From NCBI GenBank assembly GCA_011634665.1, contig WAEK01000004.1, forward strand, positions 1,351,501-1,415,500: DNA of 64,000 nucleotides, read 5' to 3'. The DNA comes from Mortierella sp. BCC40632 (lineage: Eukaryota; Mortierellomycota; Mortierellomycetes; Mortierellales; Mortierellaceae). The notes below the pieces were generated by a model. That model had not been told where the DNA came from. It searched no databases and saw only the letters and a list, made by a program, of their open reading frames with translations. Positions 12,060 through 21,423 of the stretch are shown here, piece by piece. The position numbers and the translations under genes were made by a program. The number at the start of each line of letters is the position of its first letter. Position 1 is the first letter of the stretch.

Positions 12060-12310
12060 TTCGTTGAATAAGGGCGATACGTATTTCTGTCCCTGTGGCT
12101 TTTACAAATCTTCCGAAGACTAAGCCCAACTCGCGGAGGATCTCCCACAGATCCGCCTAGCTGCCAGACGACGATCTAGAAGCCTAACTAACCCCTCCAA
12201 TCATTGGTAGCGGTAGACGGTGTACACAGAGAGGGACGTACTCAGCGTGAGCCGATGACCTAGACTTACTGGGTATTCCTCGTTAAAGTTCAAGATTTTC
12301 CAGCGGAGGG
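12060..12310 (-). pseudogene. Strongly diverged fragment of the 3' end of small-subunit (18S-type) rRNA
   Basis: Read on the minus strand, this stretch follows the order of the 3' part of eukaryotic SSU rRNA: an AACGAGGAAT..CC.AGTAAG block (about 12,265-12,285), the GTCATC.GCT..CG.TGA.TACGTCCCT block (about 12,236-12,263), a GTACACCG block (about 12,215-12,227), TTAGT.AGGC, and a GTAAAAG block near 12,100. The normally invariant decoding-site sequence (GTACACACCGCCCGTC) is altered and shortened. I estimate roughly two-thirds to three-quarters identity by eye. With those changes it cannot be a working rRNA. It is best read as an old rDNA-derived insertion that has decayed. Confidence 0.65.
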
Positions 12311-13016
12311 ATAGTGAGACTATGGCGGTACCGGTTTGTTTTCGATCCCCTTATATTTTGTTCTTGATTTATGAAAACATCAATGGAAAATGCTTTTTAT
12401 AGAAGATAGTCTGCTGTGAGTTCAAGAGTTTTACCTGGGGCGACAAACTGCTGATGCCACTAACAGTTCTTATTCATCAGTGTCCCGGTCCCAGGAATCA
12501 ACAACATTGAGCCAGGACGTTCAGGAGAAGACTTGATTTTTAATATTTTCATCGAAGTCGTCCTAGTTTCCTGCTGCACTCCCAGAGGAGACATAATGTT
12601 TTGCTAGAAAGAAGGGTCTAGCCAGGGTAGCTGAAGTTTTAGAGGATGCAGCTGCGTAAGAGCCTTCACGATGACAGCCTTTCACGCGCGGCGGTGGCGG
12701 CGTAAAGTGATATTGTTTATGCTACATTAAAAAAAAAAAAGAAAAAAAAAAAGCGTAGTATATTTATTTCTGAAATTGTTAAAGTCGTGAGAATAATAGA
12801 ACAACAGCGCATCTTTGAATATGAGAAGTGGGTAGGAACATGTCTATTATTTTATGAACCCTTCGAGCATAGCTTAAGCTGACTCTAGGCGGAATGGATG
12901 ATGATTGCACAGGATTTAATGTCTACTTTACTCCCAAAACTGGAGAGTGTCGATAGCTTTTCGAATATCTAATTAGCTCAGCAACAATTCAATAGAGCAA
13001 AGATATGACAGCTGCT
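12311..13016. other. Intergenic DNA between the rRNA relic and gene A1
   Basis: AT-rich sequence with an A-rich run at 12,729-12,751 and no coding region I can support. The 3' end of gene A1 should lie in the right part (polyadenylation side of a minus-strand gene). Confidence 0.4.
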
Positions 13017-13610
13017 TCATGGATGCCAGCCGTCGCTGGTGATTTTCTTTGCCCAGTTGCCAATGCTTTCCCTGAGCTTCAACTTGTCCATCAGTTCATC
13101 GGCCCGCCTGGCCATCTCATTGCGATTGACAACCCAGAAATTCCGAAAGGCCGACACGTTTGTGGATGAACCATCAGTATAGGAATAGGTCTCGGAAATC
13201 TCGAGCGACAGTTGGTTCTCTGCCCGAACAATGAGCTGGATAAGTATCGTAGAATTACCAGCCGCTGTCATAAGCATTATGAGGTATAGCTTTAAAATGT
13301 ACTCGAACGGAAAGTAAGGCCCAAGGTCTTCAGCTGTAGGCATCGTGCCTGATGGGTAAGACTTTTCGATACGGTTGGAAGCTAGACCTTCTTGAAACTC
13401 AATAATGCCTGAAAATTCGCTCTTGAGGACTTGGCGAAGGGGGATGGTATCGATGCTACCAACATGGAACCCGACTTTGTTCTGACAATACGTGAGAATT
13501 GCAGCTAGTCCATCTTGTTGATTCTCCCGTTCGGTGAACATCTTGCGTGCCTCAGCATCTGGGTCAGCGGGTTGCCCACTGTAGATGCCTACGGTTGCCT
13601 CGGATGGCAT
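13017..13610 (-). CDS. A1: lineage-specific A-family protein, 197 aa
   Basis: Function unknown. The start is the ATG at 13,608-13,610. There is no signal peptide or membrane segment. The protein has three parts: a conserved first 70 residues (TVGIY.GQPADP.AEARKMF, then LTYCQNKVGFHVGS and PLRQVL..EFSG), a variable middle (about 75-155), and a conserved end (VNRNEMARRADELMDKLKL, ESIGNWAKKITSDGW). The end resembles the C-family segment VNRSFLIAYAADLMTLLGL, so A looks like a short relative of B and C. It is transcribed divergently from B1. A TATAAAA lies on the minus strand at 13,871-13,877, about 265 bases upstream of the ATG, which implies a long leader, perhaps with an intron. It is about two-thirds identical to A2 at the mirror position, far less than the B and C mirror pairs. 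Confidence 0.85.
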   Translation of the reverse strand: MPSEATVGIYSGQPADPDAEARKMFTERENQQDGLAAILTYCQNKVGFHVGSIDTIPLRQVLKSEFSGIIEFQEGLASNRIEKSYPSGTMPTAEDLGPYFPFEYILKLYLIMLMTAAGNSTILIQLIVRAENQLSLEISETYSYTDGSSTNVSAFRNFWVVNRNEMARRADELMDKLKLRESIGNWAKKITSDGWHP

Positions 13611-14511
13611 TTCTCACAATCTGTTATTGCCACAGAAGGAGATTTAAAAGATGCATTAGTAGCTGACTTCTCGTTTATACAGAAACAGTCTACAAAAGTG
13701 GCTGTGCTTTACCGTTCCTGCGATATACTAAGGAAAAGATATAGGTGGGGAGAAAAGATAGTGATGAGGAGGGAGACGGAGGGGGGAGTCAGTAATTTCG
13801 TGGTGTTGTGGAGGTGGATGGATGTTGTTGATAGAATAGTAGGAATAGAGAGGGAGAAAAAAAGGGCTAATTTTATAGGAGCGTTTTTTTTTGGGCAGAT
13901 GGGGCGTGAGAGTTAGGCATGATCTCATGCCACTTTTATCAAGCCATGGCATGCACCAATTCAATCGTCTTTCTTAGGTTTGAAAGCGACAGTCTATCGC
14001 TTTCGTTTTTTCGCTCTCCCTATTGCGTTACACACATGCGAAAAATAATACCCAAACAGTCGAGATCGCGTACAGAAATTTTAAACCTGAAGGGGGGGGG
14101 GAGAGGAGGAGGAAGACAAATAATCTCTTGAAGAAAATTAATCCACAACGAAAATACGCTGTTGTGTTGACCCCCTCGGATTGAATTTGAGTGATAAAGT
14201 ATTGCGTTCGAGTTGCCCCATTCTCCAGCATGTGCCTCTATTGCTCTAGAAGACGGCGTCCTATGCATGACGCATGAATCTCAACTGTACGAGATGTGCC
14301 CATGGCGATGTGGTTTGCGTACGAACGTACATAGCTTGACACGAACATGCAGGAACATTAAGTGGAGGTACCCAGACCACGGGAGTAGCAGTATTCTGTT
14401 CGATTGAGGCTCCCTCTCTAAGCTACTATAAATTAGGGCAACCTGCCGACTGACCTTTTGTTCAACATCCTCCCACCATTTGTGAATTCTCTACTCACCA
14501 ACACATCCCAA
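13611..14511. promoter_or_regulatory. Shared divergent promoter region of A1 and B1
   Basis: The A1 TATA (TATAAAA, minus strand, 13,871-13,877) and the B1 TATA (TATAAAT, plus strand, 14,427-14,433) face outward. The B1 TATA is 85 bases before its ATG, the same spacing as in B2. The stretch close to A1 is similar to the A2 leader (ACTGTTTCT and CATCTTTTAAA blocks). Similarity to the other inverted-repeat arm on the B side stops near 14,415. A G-run lies at 14,092-14,101. Confidence 0.55.
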
Positions 14512-15462
14512 ATGCTTCTGATCAAGGCTGTCTTTGTTCTCTGCTCAGGTAGCTTTCAAATGCTTGATCGTGTCTTCCAAGAGTTTGATATCCATTCTTG
14601 TGTCTCTACTAACTGCGATATTTGGATTCTCTAATGGATAGCTACTGCTGTGCTGGCCCGCCGCCATGCCTTTTCCAGTGTCCACCAAGCCGATGCTGTT
14701 GCATCAGGAGCACTCTTTGTTGGCCTTGACACCACGACTTCTTTGGAGCCCCTGGATGTCTTCCAGAATCCTCTTAATCACGCCACTGCTGCCTCCTCGG
14801 TTTTGGCTTACTCTGCAAAACTGGCCAATTTTCATCCATCCGAGAAATCTGCCGATTCACTTGTCCAATCCTTGGAAGAATTCAAGCAACAAGTCACGAG
14901 CTTCCCTGGCTTTTACCTCAGGGAAAATTACCAGATATCCGTTCCGCTCAAGAACCATACGACCCTTTTAGAATTCAAAAAGGCTATCGAGAACGCGCAT
15001 TCTCAGGAACCTCATATTGAAAAGATTGCCACCAAATTCTCAAAGCTTGCTCCCCTGGATCTTAGCAAAGAAGAAGCCGATCAACTCCAGAACTGGATCC
15101 TGAGTGTTGTTGTCATCGGCAAACCCATGAACAGTAACACTGTCACTGTCCAGCTAGTCCGCGTGGGGCTGACCATTGCCTATGACGAGGGTCCTAAGTC
15201 TTACTATGGCCCAGTCGTTCCCTCAAAGGTCTACATTCCAGAGCAGAGGGCGCCGATCCAGTTTGAAGTTTATCAGGTCAATAGCGCATTCCTGGTCGCT
15301 TATGCTCCAAATCTGGTCAATCTGGTACGCCCTATTGTCGATGTCGAGACAACAATCGCTCTCCTCACCTCTCCTGAGCGTAACATTCCCGAGCCTGACC
15401 ATGGCTTGGGTGCATGGGCCACCCAGCAGAGAGTCCTCTCGAGATGGTTTAACCGAGTGTAG
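14512..15462 (+). CDS. B1: secreted B-family protein, 285 aa, two exons
   Basis: Exon 1 is 14,512-14,548 and exon 2 is 14,642-15,462. The 93-bp intron (donor GTAGCT, a CTAAC branch-like site, acceptor ATAG) splits a codon after its first base. Splicing creates a typical secretion signal, MLLIKAVFVLCSATAVLA, with likely cleavage after the last Ala; starting at the in-frame GTG of 14,650 would lose it. The mature part has EPLDVFQNPLNHATAA, GFYLREN in the FPGFYL strand motif, a helical middle, LTIAYDEGP, and VYIPEQRAPIQFEVYQVNS with a hydrophobic strand after it. The core aligns with C proteins (NPIDLYRDPKYHADAV). No catalytic motif is seen. Divergent partner: A1. It is a near copy of B2 (about 98% protein identity, judged by eye). 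Role unknown; the topology is compatible with a Cyt-like fold (hypothesis only). Confidence 0.88.
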
Positions 15463-17299
15463 ATCGTGGCCAGTTCCTTCACAGCCTCTTGGTTCCTTCA
15501 CAGCCTCTTGGTAGAAGACTTGTTTCTTGATCTGATTAAATAAATCTCTCACAAGCGTGGTGACCTCCTCCCTCAAAGCTCCGATGAATTATAGTGGTCT
15601 CCTATCAAATTACTTTGCTTTGGTTCTCATGAAAATAAGTGGTCAATTTGACTAGATTGCTTCCACTTTTCTATCCACACCACAAAGACCTGATTCCTTT
15701 TTCAATCAGTACAAGTTAGTCCACTAGCCTCGAACCAGAGACCATAGAGACCCATTTTTTTCCCTTAATTCTCACGCCGATTGAGGAGGGAGGAGAAAAG
15801 TACATCCTGGACTGATCAATAGTCAGCCCACTGCATTTTCGCAAAATCGATGTGTGGCATAGACACAATGCAAGAAAAAAAAAATGGGGAAAAAAATGGA
15901 CGTGAGAAAAAAAAAGAAAGAAAATGAGAGAAAGAAATAATATTATAAAAAACAATGCGGCCCAACGAGCGGAAGCAGAGCTATTCTATCCCTTCTCTAT
16001 CACAGTCTCAAAACCTTTCGTGTCATCTAGTATACCTCAAGAAAGAGAAACTGGGTCTTCAAGAAGGGAAAAAACGGCAAACAAAGGCGGTATCAGGATC
16101 AGAGAAACGACAGGAGGAGGAAGATGATGCGTCCCTGTGATTGTATTGTCAGTGTGCACTGCATGAGCGAATGGCAAAGGGAGGAAATACAGATTAGTAG
16201 TCCAGTCTATATCTCGCTGCACTAGATCGCCTTCTTCCTATCTGAACAACTGGCTTGGTAAACAATCTCACGTCTACTTGGGTGTAACTTAACATAGGCG
16301 GAAAATTCATACCAAGGTGGCCTCTTTCTAGGAAGAGCTTTCGAGATTGAACATGGGAGCAGCTCAAAAAAAAAAAAGTTTGAGCTGAGCTACACTCCTC
16401 TTCTTGAAGGCCCACTCCCTACACTCTCGTAATCCAATGTCCATACCTAGATCTGAAGATGATAAGTATTCTAAATATTTTTTTTTCAAATACCATCCGA
16501 TCCAATAGCAAAGGAGGGACAGGATGTTTGCAGGATTGTTTTTGCCTTTTATCCTTCATCATGCAAACTTAGGCACAGCGAACTCGCGAACTCGAGGGTT
16601 CATGTTCGACGGAAATATTTCAGTGTAACGGTCCAGGAGTCTAGAGTCTAGGGGTATGTGGTTTGGGTCCGAGCAAAAAAAAAAAAAAAAAAAAAACCAC
16701 AACTGCACAGACGCACCACACACAGACATTCGTCACCTTTTGACAACAGACGTGCAGCTTAGTCTAGTCGAGAGCATTTTTTCTTTGTTTTGTTCTTTGT
16801 GCGGACTGAGCACAGGAATAAAAAAAGTATGTGCGCATGAAATTTAGGCGTCCATTGGTGGAAAGGGTCGTGCGCATGAATGAAAGTAACGTTAGGATCG
16901 GGTACTTTGACTTTTTTTTCTTCTCTTTCGTCTTGATGACTTTAGTATGCTTAATGCTTCCTCACCTATGAGATCAACACACGCACTCTGGACATCATCT
17001 GGTGTGAGTAGTCTCTTGGTCAAGCTGGACAATGTATGGCGCTCTGGCGTTGCGCCAGATACATGTACCTTCTTGCTTACCACATTCCATGTCTTCTCTA
17101 CAAAGCACTTCTCTACACGCCTGTTCTAGGTTGCCTTTGAAATGCTATCCATGTATCAATGCCAACAATGCGAGGCGAGTCGGGGCATGCAGTCAAAGCT
17201 CCACTCTCTCTACTTTTCCCTCTTTGTCCAAATCTCCAGGAATGAGAAAGACGACTTGAGTGGCGTGTTCTAGCATCATCTGTGATATGCCTCTATTCC
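15463..17299. other. Intergenic DNA between B1 and C1
   Basis: Both conserved genes here point right. The stretch includes a block conserved with the other arm (15,590-16,140), a diverged middle (16,140-16,560), a tRNA-like/SINE-like piece (about 16,615-16,696) and a second conserved block (16,700-17,300). I see no additional gene. Confidence 0.45.
16615..16696 (+). mobile_element. tRNA-like, SINE-like fragment with A-rich tail
   Basis: The segment has a TGTAACGGT block like a tRNA A-box, then about 30 bases later GGTTTGGGTCCGAGC, close to a B-box, followed directly by a 22-base A run. Related pieces without the long A run occur on the minus strand at about 22,190-22,260 and 27,380-27,450. 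The latter keeps GTTGAACCC, nearer the B-box consensus. It may be a tRNA-derived retroposon or merely a decayed tRNA copy carried in the duplicated segments. Confidence 0.35.
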
Positions 17300-17498
17300 T
17301 ATAAAAAGGGACACACCCCGCTCCTATCTGAAGCACCATCCATTCTTCCTTCGCAGCCCTTGCAACACACTACAGTATGTTCTGAATATCTGTTCTTGAC
17401 AACATGATCTCTCTCCACTCCTTCTTCTCCTCCTCTCTACTCATTCTAGGCATGTCCCACTGACAGATTGATTGTCTCTTAACACCCTTTTAGGCAAC
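17300..17498 (+). promoter_or_regulatory. C1 promoter and 5' leader with predicted leader intron
   Basis: TATAAAAAG sits at 17,300-17,308, about 200 bases before the ATG. A leader intron is predicted at 17,375-17,493 from donor GTATGT, a branch-like CTGAC and acceptor CCTTTTAG, ending five bases before the ATG. The same arrangement is present at C2. Confidence 0.6.
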
Positions 17499-18329
17499 AT
17501 GTCTTATACCACCGACGAAACTGAACGTGAGCATCTCAAACGCTGGGCCACAGGCCACATTGGACGTTCTCCTATGGAGATTCCCAAGACCAGCGACATC
17601 GATGCCTTGGTCTCTCAGCCATTCTTCGATGGAATCCCACAGCTTGACCCTCCACTCAACCCCATCGACTTGTACAGAGATCCCAAGTACCATGCTGATG
17701 CTGTTGGCCGTGTCTGGACCTTCTGCAGCCAGAGGACCGGATTCATGCCTGCCAAGGAATTGAAGGGTCAGGAGAAGCTCTTCCCTGCCTACCTCCAAGA
17801 GATCAGTACCTTCCCCGGTTTCTACTTGGAGTACAGCCGTCAGTCAGGTCGCCAGCAGGCTTCCAACGACTACAACTTGATTATCAGGGATATCAAGGCC
17901 TTGTACAACGGTGTCCTGGATGCGGACACTGAGAAGATCGTTAAGTCGGTCGAAGACATGATCAAGTCTATTGCCAGCAACAAGAAGGATAAGATCGAAG
18001 ATTCGATCTTCACTCAGATGTCGATCACCAAGCCCAACAGCACCGACAGGCTCTATGTCTCGATCTTCTACTGCAATCTCACGATGACAGTCGATAAGAA
18101 TGGCAAGAAGGTCAACCGCACGCAGGATTACTACGTCAACCGCTCGGTCTTCGTGGTCAACCGCTCCTTCTTGATTGCCTATGCAGCAGATCTCATGACT
18201 TTGCTCGGTTTGGGTGACTGGGGTCAGGCCAAGAAGGACATGACGAGCCCTATTGATGGCTCTGTGATGTCTTGTGTTGACAAGGCACGCGAGATTGCTG
18301 AGGCGAGCGCCATCGCCAAGGAGAACTAG
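17499..18329 (+). CDS. C1: lineage-specific C-family protein, 276 aa
   Basis: The start is the ATG at 17,499, just after a predicted leader intron; a TTG further upstream in frame lies within that intron. There is no signal peptide (starts MSYTTDETEREHLKRW), so it is probably intracellular. Order of segments: charged N-terminus; NPIDLYRDPKYHADAVGRVW near residues 60-80; GFMPAKEL; STFPGFYLEYSRQ near 115-130; a Lys-rich helical middle (about 145-185); two strands (RLYVSIFYCNLTMTV); VFVVNRSFLIAYAADLMTLL near 215-235; and an Ala-rich C-terminal helix. The shared core ties it to B and, more distantly, A. It reads in the same direction as B1 and is followed closely by the inner edge of the inverted repeat. 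The protein is identical to that of C2, which points to very recent duplication or gene conversion. Function unknown. Confidence 0.88.
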   Translation: MSYTTDETEREHLKRWATGHIGRSPMEIPKTSDIDALVSQPFFDGIPQLDPPLNPIDLYRDPKYHADAVGRVWTFCSQRTGFMPAKELKGQEKLFPAYLQEISTFPGFYLEYSRQSGRQQASNDYNLIIRDIKALYNGVLDADTEKIVKSVEDMIKSIASNKKDKIEDSIFTQMSITKPNSTDRLYVSIFYCNLTMTVDKNGKKVNRTQDYYVNRSVFVVNRSFLIAYAADLMTLLGLGDWGQAKKDMTSPIDGSVMSCVDKAREIAEASAIAKEN

Positions 18330-18440
18330 ATTTTGTTTTTCATTCGAATCTTCTCTTTTCCCAGTCAGCTATCCTTTTCGATCCTTTTCTACCCTTGTCG
18401 TTTATCTCTTTATCCACCTGTCCCTCTTAGTGAATAAAAG

Positions 18441-20479
18441 GAAAACACGATCAACTCTAAGTGAAACGCATCGGAGCCGGGAGAAGTGCTAGACAGAAAT
18501 CCTATTTTGAGAAAGGTGTAATATGGAAATCCTGTTGCCGGGACCGGAGCAAGTGTTGCAGCAGTTTGAAAGTGATTTCACGTACCTGGTTTTCTTTTAC
18601 AGAATTGACTGTAGTGTGATCTTTACCTCATTTCTAGCGCTTCTTTCTCCAATAGGTTAAATCCATTGAAGGTACCCTTCAGAGGGTTGGTAGAGCGATA
18701 GTTTTACTCATTTTTGTCGCTTTTTCAGTGTATAGGGTTTCAGTCCTTGCACTATGGATAGTGATTGTACCCCTAGGCAATAGGAATGTCATGATGAGTG
18801 AGTGGTATAACTCGACATTGATCTTGCGCTATCCATATGAGATCCAATTTCATAATCCATGACGGCCTTGTGTTCGTTGTGGATACTATGTGGGCTGTCT
18901 CTCCAAATATAAATACATGTGTTCGATAGGATTGAGGTCAGAGAGTTGTGCTCACCACCATTCACCACTCTAAACGTGCTCCCTCCTTTATTGGATACAT
19001 TCTTAACAATTAATCCCACTATCTTGGTAGTGAGCTATAGGTCATTATCATACTGGAAGAAGAGACCTTCTTTGGGTTTGCTCATGCTCTTCGAGTGTCA
19101 AGTAACATTTACAGGTTCTCTTGTACATGGGGCAGTGTATCATCCTTCAGGTCGGAACCATCAATGTGTAGCCTGCTTTAAGCCGCTAAAAAAATCTGTA
19201 CTCCTTGGCCCTCTAAAAAGGCTGCGGCTCTTTCTGCTTAGCTCTATTTTTTTTTTTTTTTTTTCCTCTCGAGAAATAAGGAGAAATAAACAAAAAACTA
19301 GCTAACTAGCTCACTTAGCTGGCCCTTGATTCTTCATCCTTCTTTCTCTCATAAGAATCCTTTCGCTCAAGTTGCTGTGGACAACAAAAGTTGCAGCCTA
19401 TAATGTCGCCAATCAGCGTAATATATCTATGCCCATTCCAAGACTAGTAGGGTCACACTTTGGGGTTGTCGTATCTAGTATTGACCATTCTATTTATTGT
19501 GCGGGCAGTTATCGCTTTGACCAATTGCTCTCGAATCTCTGCTATTGGAAGTCGGCCACCCAAAAAAAAAAAAAAAAAAAAAAGTGTGACTACCCCCCCT
19601 CCAACGAAATTCTGAGTTTCTGAGAGAAATTCATCCACCTCCTCAAGTCATGACGGCCTGCTGTATCAGTCAGCCTCGCTCACTCTCATTTGCAGTGCGC
19701 AAGAGTCTCATGAGAACGAGGATAAAAAGGAAAAGCTGTTCTGCGCTCGAAACACTTGTAACGGGGTTGATTTGACTTTGTGTTGACCATGAAATTCAAA
19801 GAAGCCTTAGTGAGGCCCCTGTGAATTGAAGGGATCGCCACAGAGATCAAGACGAGGCAATGAGACGTGGCTGTTTGACCCAAATTCTCCAAGTCCAATT
19901 CCGATGATGGCTTTGTTTTCATCCTCTCGCTTGGCTGCAGTCGACCCACCCCGTCATCTTTAAATGTTGATCTGTCAAATAGCGATGTGGAAAAGACTGC
20001 AAGAAATACAAAGGGAAAATGCTATAGTATGCGATGTGTCTTCATTTTTGGGCAAGGGCTGGTATTTTTACTTGCCCTGAGCTGCCCTCCTACGAGTTTA
20101 AAATGTTGTCGGCAGCCCCACTGCACGCTTTACTCTTTTTTTTTTTTTTTTTTTTGCTTTTTCCAGGATCGCGAGGGCTAGAAAGTAGGTAGAGAGGAAG
20201 AAAACAGAGTAGAAGAAGAGTAAAAGAGAAGAGAGAGAAAGGAGAAGAGATATGAAGCATAGAAAAGTATGGAGTAAGATGCGTTGATTCATATTTTTAG
20301 TTCGACATGGCTAGTAAATTGAGGTGTCCACTGTCCTCTTTCCACACCTGCCCTCGAGCATTTGAGATGGCCATGATAAACCAAGTTAATAAAATTCAAG
20401 TCCTCGTCGACAAAAGTTGAGACCCACTATTGTCAAAGGTTACACTTCGAAAAACAAATGAATTAAAAGAATTTTTTTT
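18441..20479. other. Spacer between inverted-repeat arms
   Basis: About 2 kb present once between the arms. It carries a decayed Tc1/mariner transposase fragment (18,790-19,200, minus), a short copy of a dispersed repeat (18,490-18,575), T runs (19,248-19,264 and 20,136-20,154) and an A run (19,563-19,582). No intact gene is seen. Confidence 0.6.
18790..19200 (-). pseudogene. Tc1/mariner transposase relic
   Basis: On the minus strand, one frame reads FFQYDND then a stop and TTKIV, and after a frame change AQLSDLNPIEHMYLYLERQ. These match the Tc1-family catalytic-domain segments FQQDNDPKHTS and SPDLNPIEHLW (second and third catalytic acidic residues). Stops and frame changes make it non-functional. 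It lies wholly inside the spacer, so it may be a footprint of the event that created the inverted duplication, although that is speculation. Confidence 0.75.
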
Positions 20480-20592
20480 TCTATTTATTCACTAAGAGGG
20501 ACAGGTGGATAAAGAGGTAAACGACAAGGGTAGAAAAGGATCGAAAAGGATAGCTGACTGGGAAAAGAGAAGATTCGAATGAAAAACAAAAT

Positions 20593-21423
20593 CTAGTTCT
20601 CCTTGGCGATGGCGCTCGCCTCAGCAATCTCGCGTGCCTTGTCAACACAAGACATCACAGAGCCATCAATAGGGCTCGTCATGTCCTTCTTGGCCTGACC
20701 CCAGTCACCCAAACCGAGCAAAGTCATGAGATCTGCTGCATAGGCAATCAAGAAGGAGCGGTTGACCACGAAGACCGAGCGGTTGACGTAGTAATCCTGC
20801 GTGCGGTTGACCTTCTTGCCATTCTTATCGACTGTCATCGTGAGATTGCAGTAGAAGATCGAGACATAGAGCCTGTCGGTGCTGTTGGGCTTGGTGATCG
20901 ACATCTGAGTGAAGATCGAATCTTCGATCTTATCCTTCTTGTTGCTGGCAATAGACTTGATCATGTCTTCGACCGACTTAACGATCTTCTCAGTGTCCGC
21001 ATCCAGGACACCGTTGTACAAGGCCTTGATATCCCTGATAATCAAGTTGTAGTCGTTGGAAGCCTGCTGGCGACCTGACTGACGGCTGTACTCCAAGTAG
21101 AAACCGGGGAAGGTACTGATCTCTTGGAGGTAGGCAGGGAAGAGCTTCTCCTGACCCTTCAATTCCTTGGCAGGCATGAATCCGGTCCTCTGGCTGCAGA
21201 AGGTCCAGACACGGCCAACAGCATCAGCATGGTACTTGGGATCTCTGTACAAGTCGATGGGGTTGAGTGGAGGGTCAAGCTGTGGGATTCCATCGAAGAA
21301 TGGCTGAGAGACCAAGGCATCGATGTCGCTGGTCTTGGGAATCTCCATAGGAGAACGTCCAATGTGGCCTGTGGCCCAGCGTTTGAGATGCTCACGTTCA
21401 GTTTCGTCGGTGGTATAAGACAT
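20593..21423 (-). CDS. C2: lineage-specific C-family protein, 276 aa (identical to C1)
   Basis: The ATG is at 21,421-21,423, with the same leader intron signals as C1 on the minus strand. The predicted protein is identical to C1 from end to end, including the DPKYHADAVGRVW core, STFPGFYLEYSRQ and VNRSFLIAYAADLM segments, and no difference was noticed in the coding DNA. A TATA box lies at about 21,618-21,624 on the minus strand, 200 bases upstream of the ATG. The gene reads toward the spacer, as C1 does, so the two C genes converge. Function unknown; see C1 for layout. Confidence 0.88.
   Translation of the reverse strand: MSYTTDETEREHLKRWATGHIGRSPMEIPKTSDIDALVSQPFFDGIPQLDPPLNPIDLYRDPKYHADAVGRVWTFCSQRTGFMPAKELKGQEKLFPAYLQEISTFPGFYLEYSRQSGRQQASNDYNLIIRDIKALYNGVLDADTEKIVKSVEDMIKSIASNKKDKIEDSIFTQMSITKPNSTDRLYVSIFYCNLTMTVDKNGKKVNRTQDYYVNRSVFVVNRSFLIAYAADLMTLLGLGDWGQAKKDMTSPIDGSVMSCVDKAREIAEASAIAKEN

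Larger units (their letters stand above)
14415..18440 (+). repeat. Left arm of large inverted repeat (carries B1 and C1)
   Basis: This arm pairs in inverted orientation with about 20,480-24,675. The outer edge lies just upstream of the B promoter (near the TATAAATTAGGGC block) and the inner edge about 110 bases after the C1 stop, at the GTGAATAAA block. Within the arm the B genes differ at a handful of codons and the C genes look identical. One internal stretch (about 16,140-16,560 against 22,300-22,980) has diverged, so the arm consists of two well-conserved blocks with a poorly conserved middle. Confidence 0.9.

Noticed and set aside
12350..12620. Possible large-subunit rRNA fragment next to the SSU piece
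   Set aside because: A CTGGGGCG-type block resembles LSU domain V, but the neighbouring blocks do not follow in order.
14650..15462. B1 starting at an internal GTG, giving 270 residues
   Set aside because: Not an ATG; the upstream 37-base exon with canonical splice sites adds a proper start and signal peptide, repeated in all four B genes.
17472..17498. Nine extra N-terminal residues on C1 (and C2) from a TTG
   Set aside because: Not an ATG and mostly inside the predicted leader intron; the ATG at 17,499 follows the acceptor directly.
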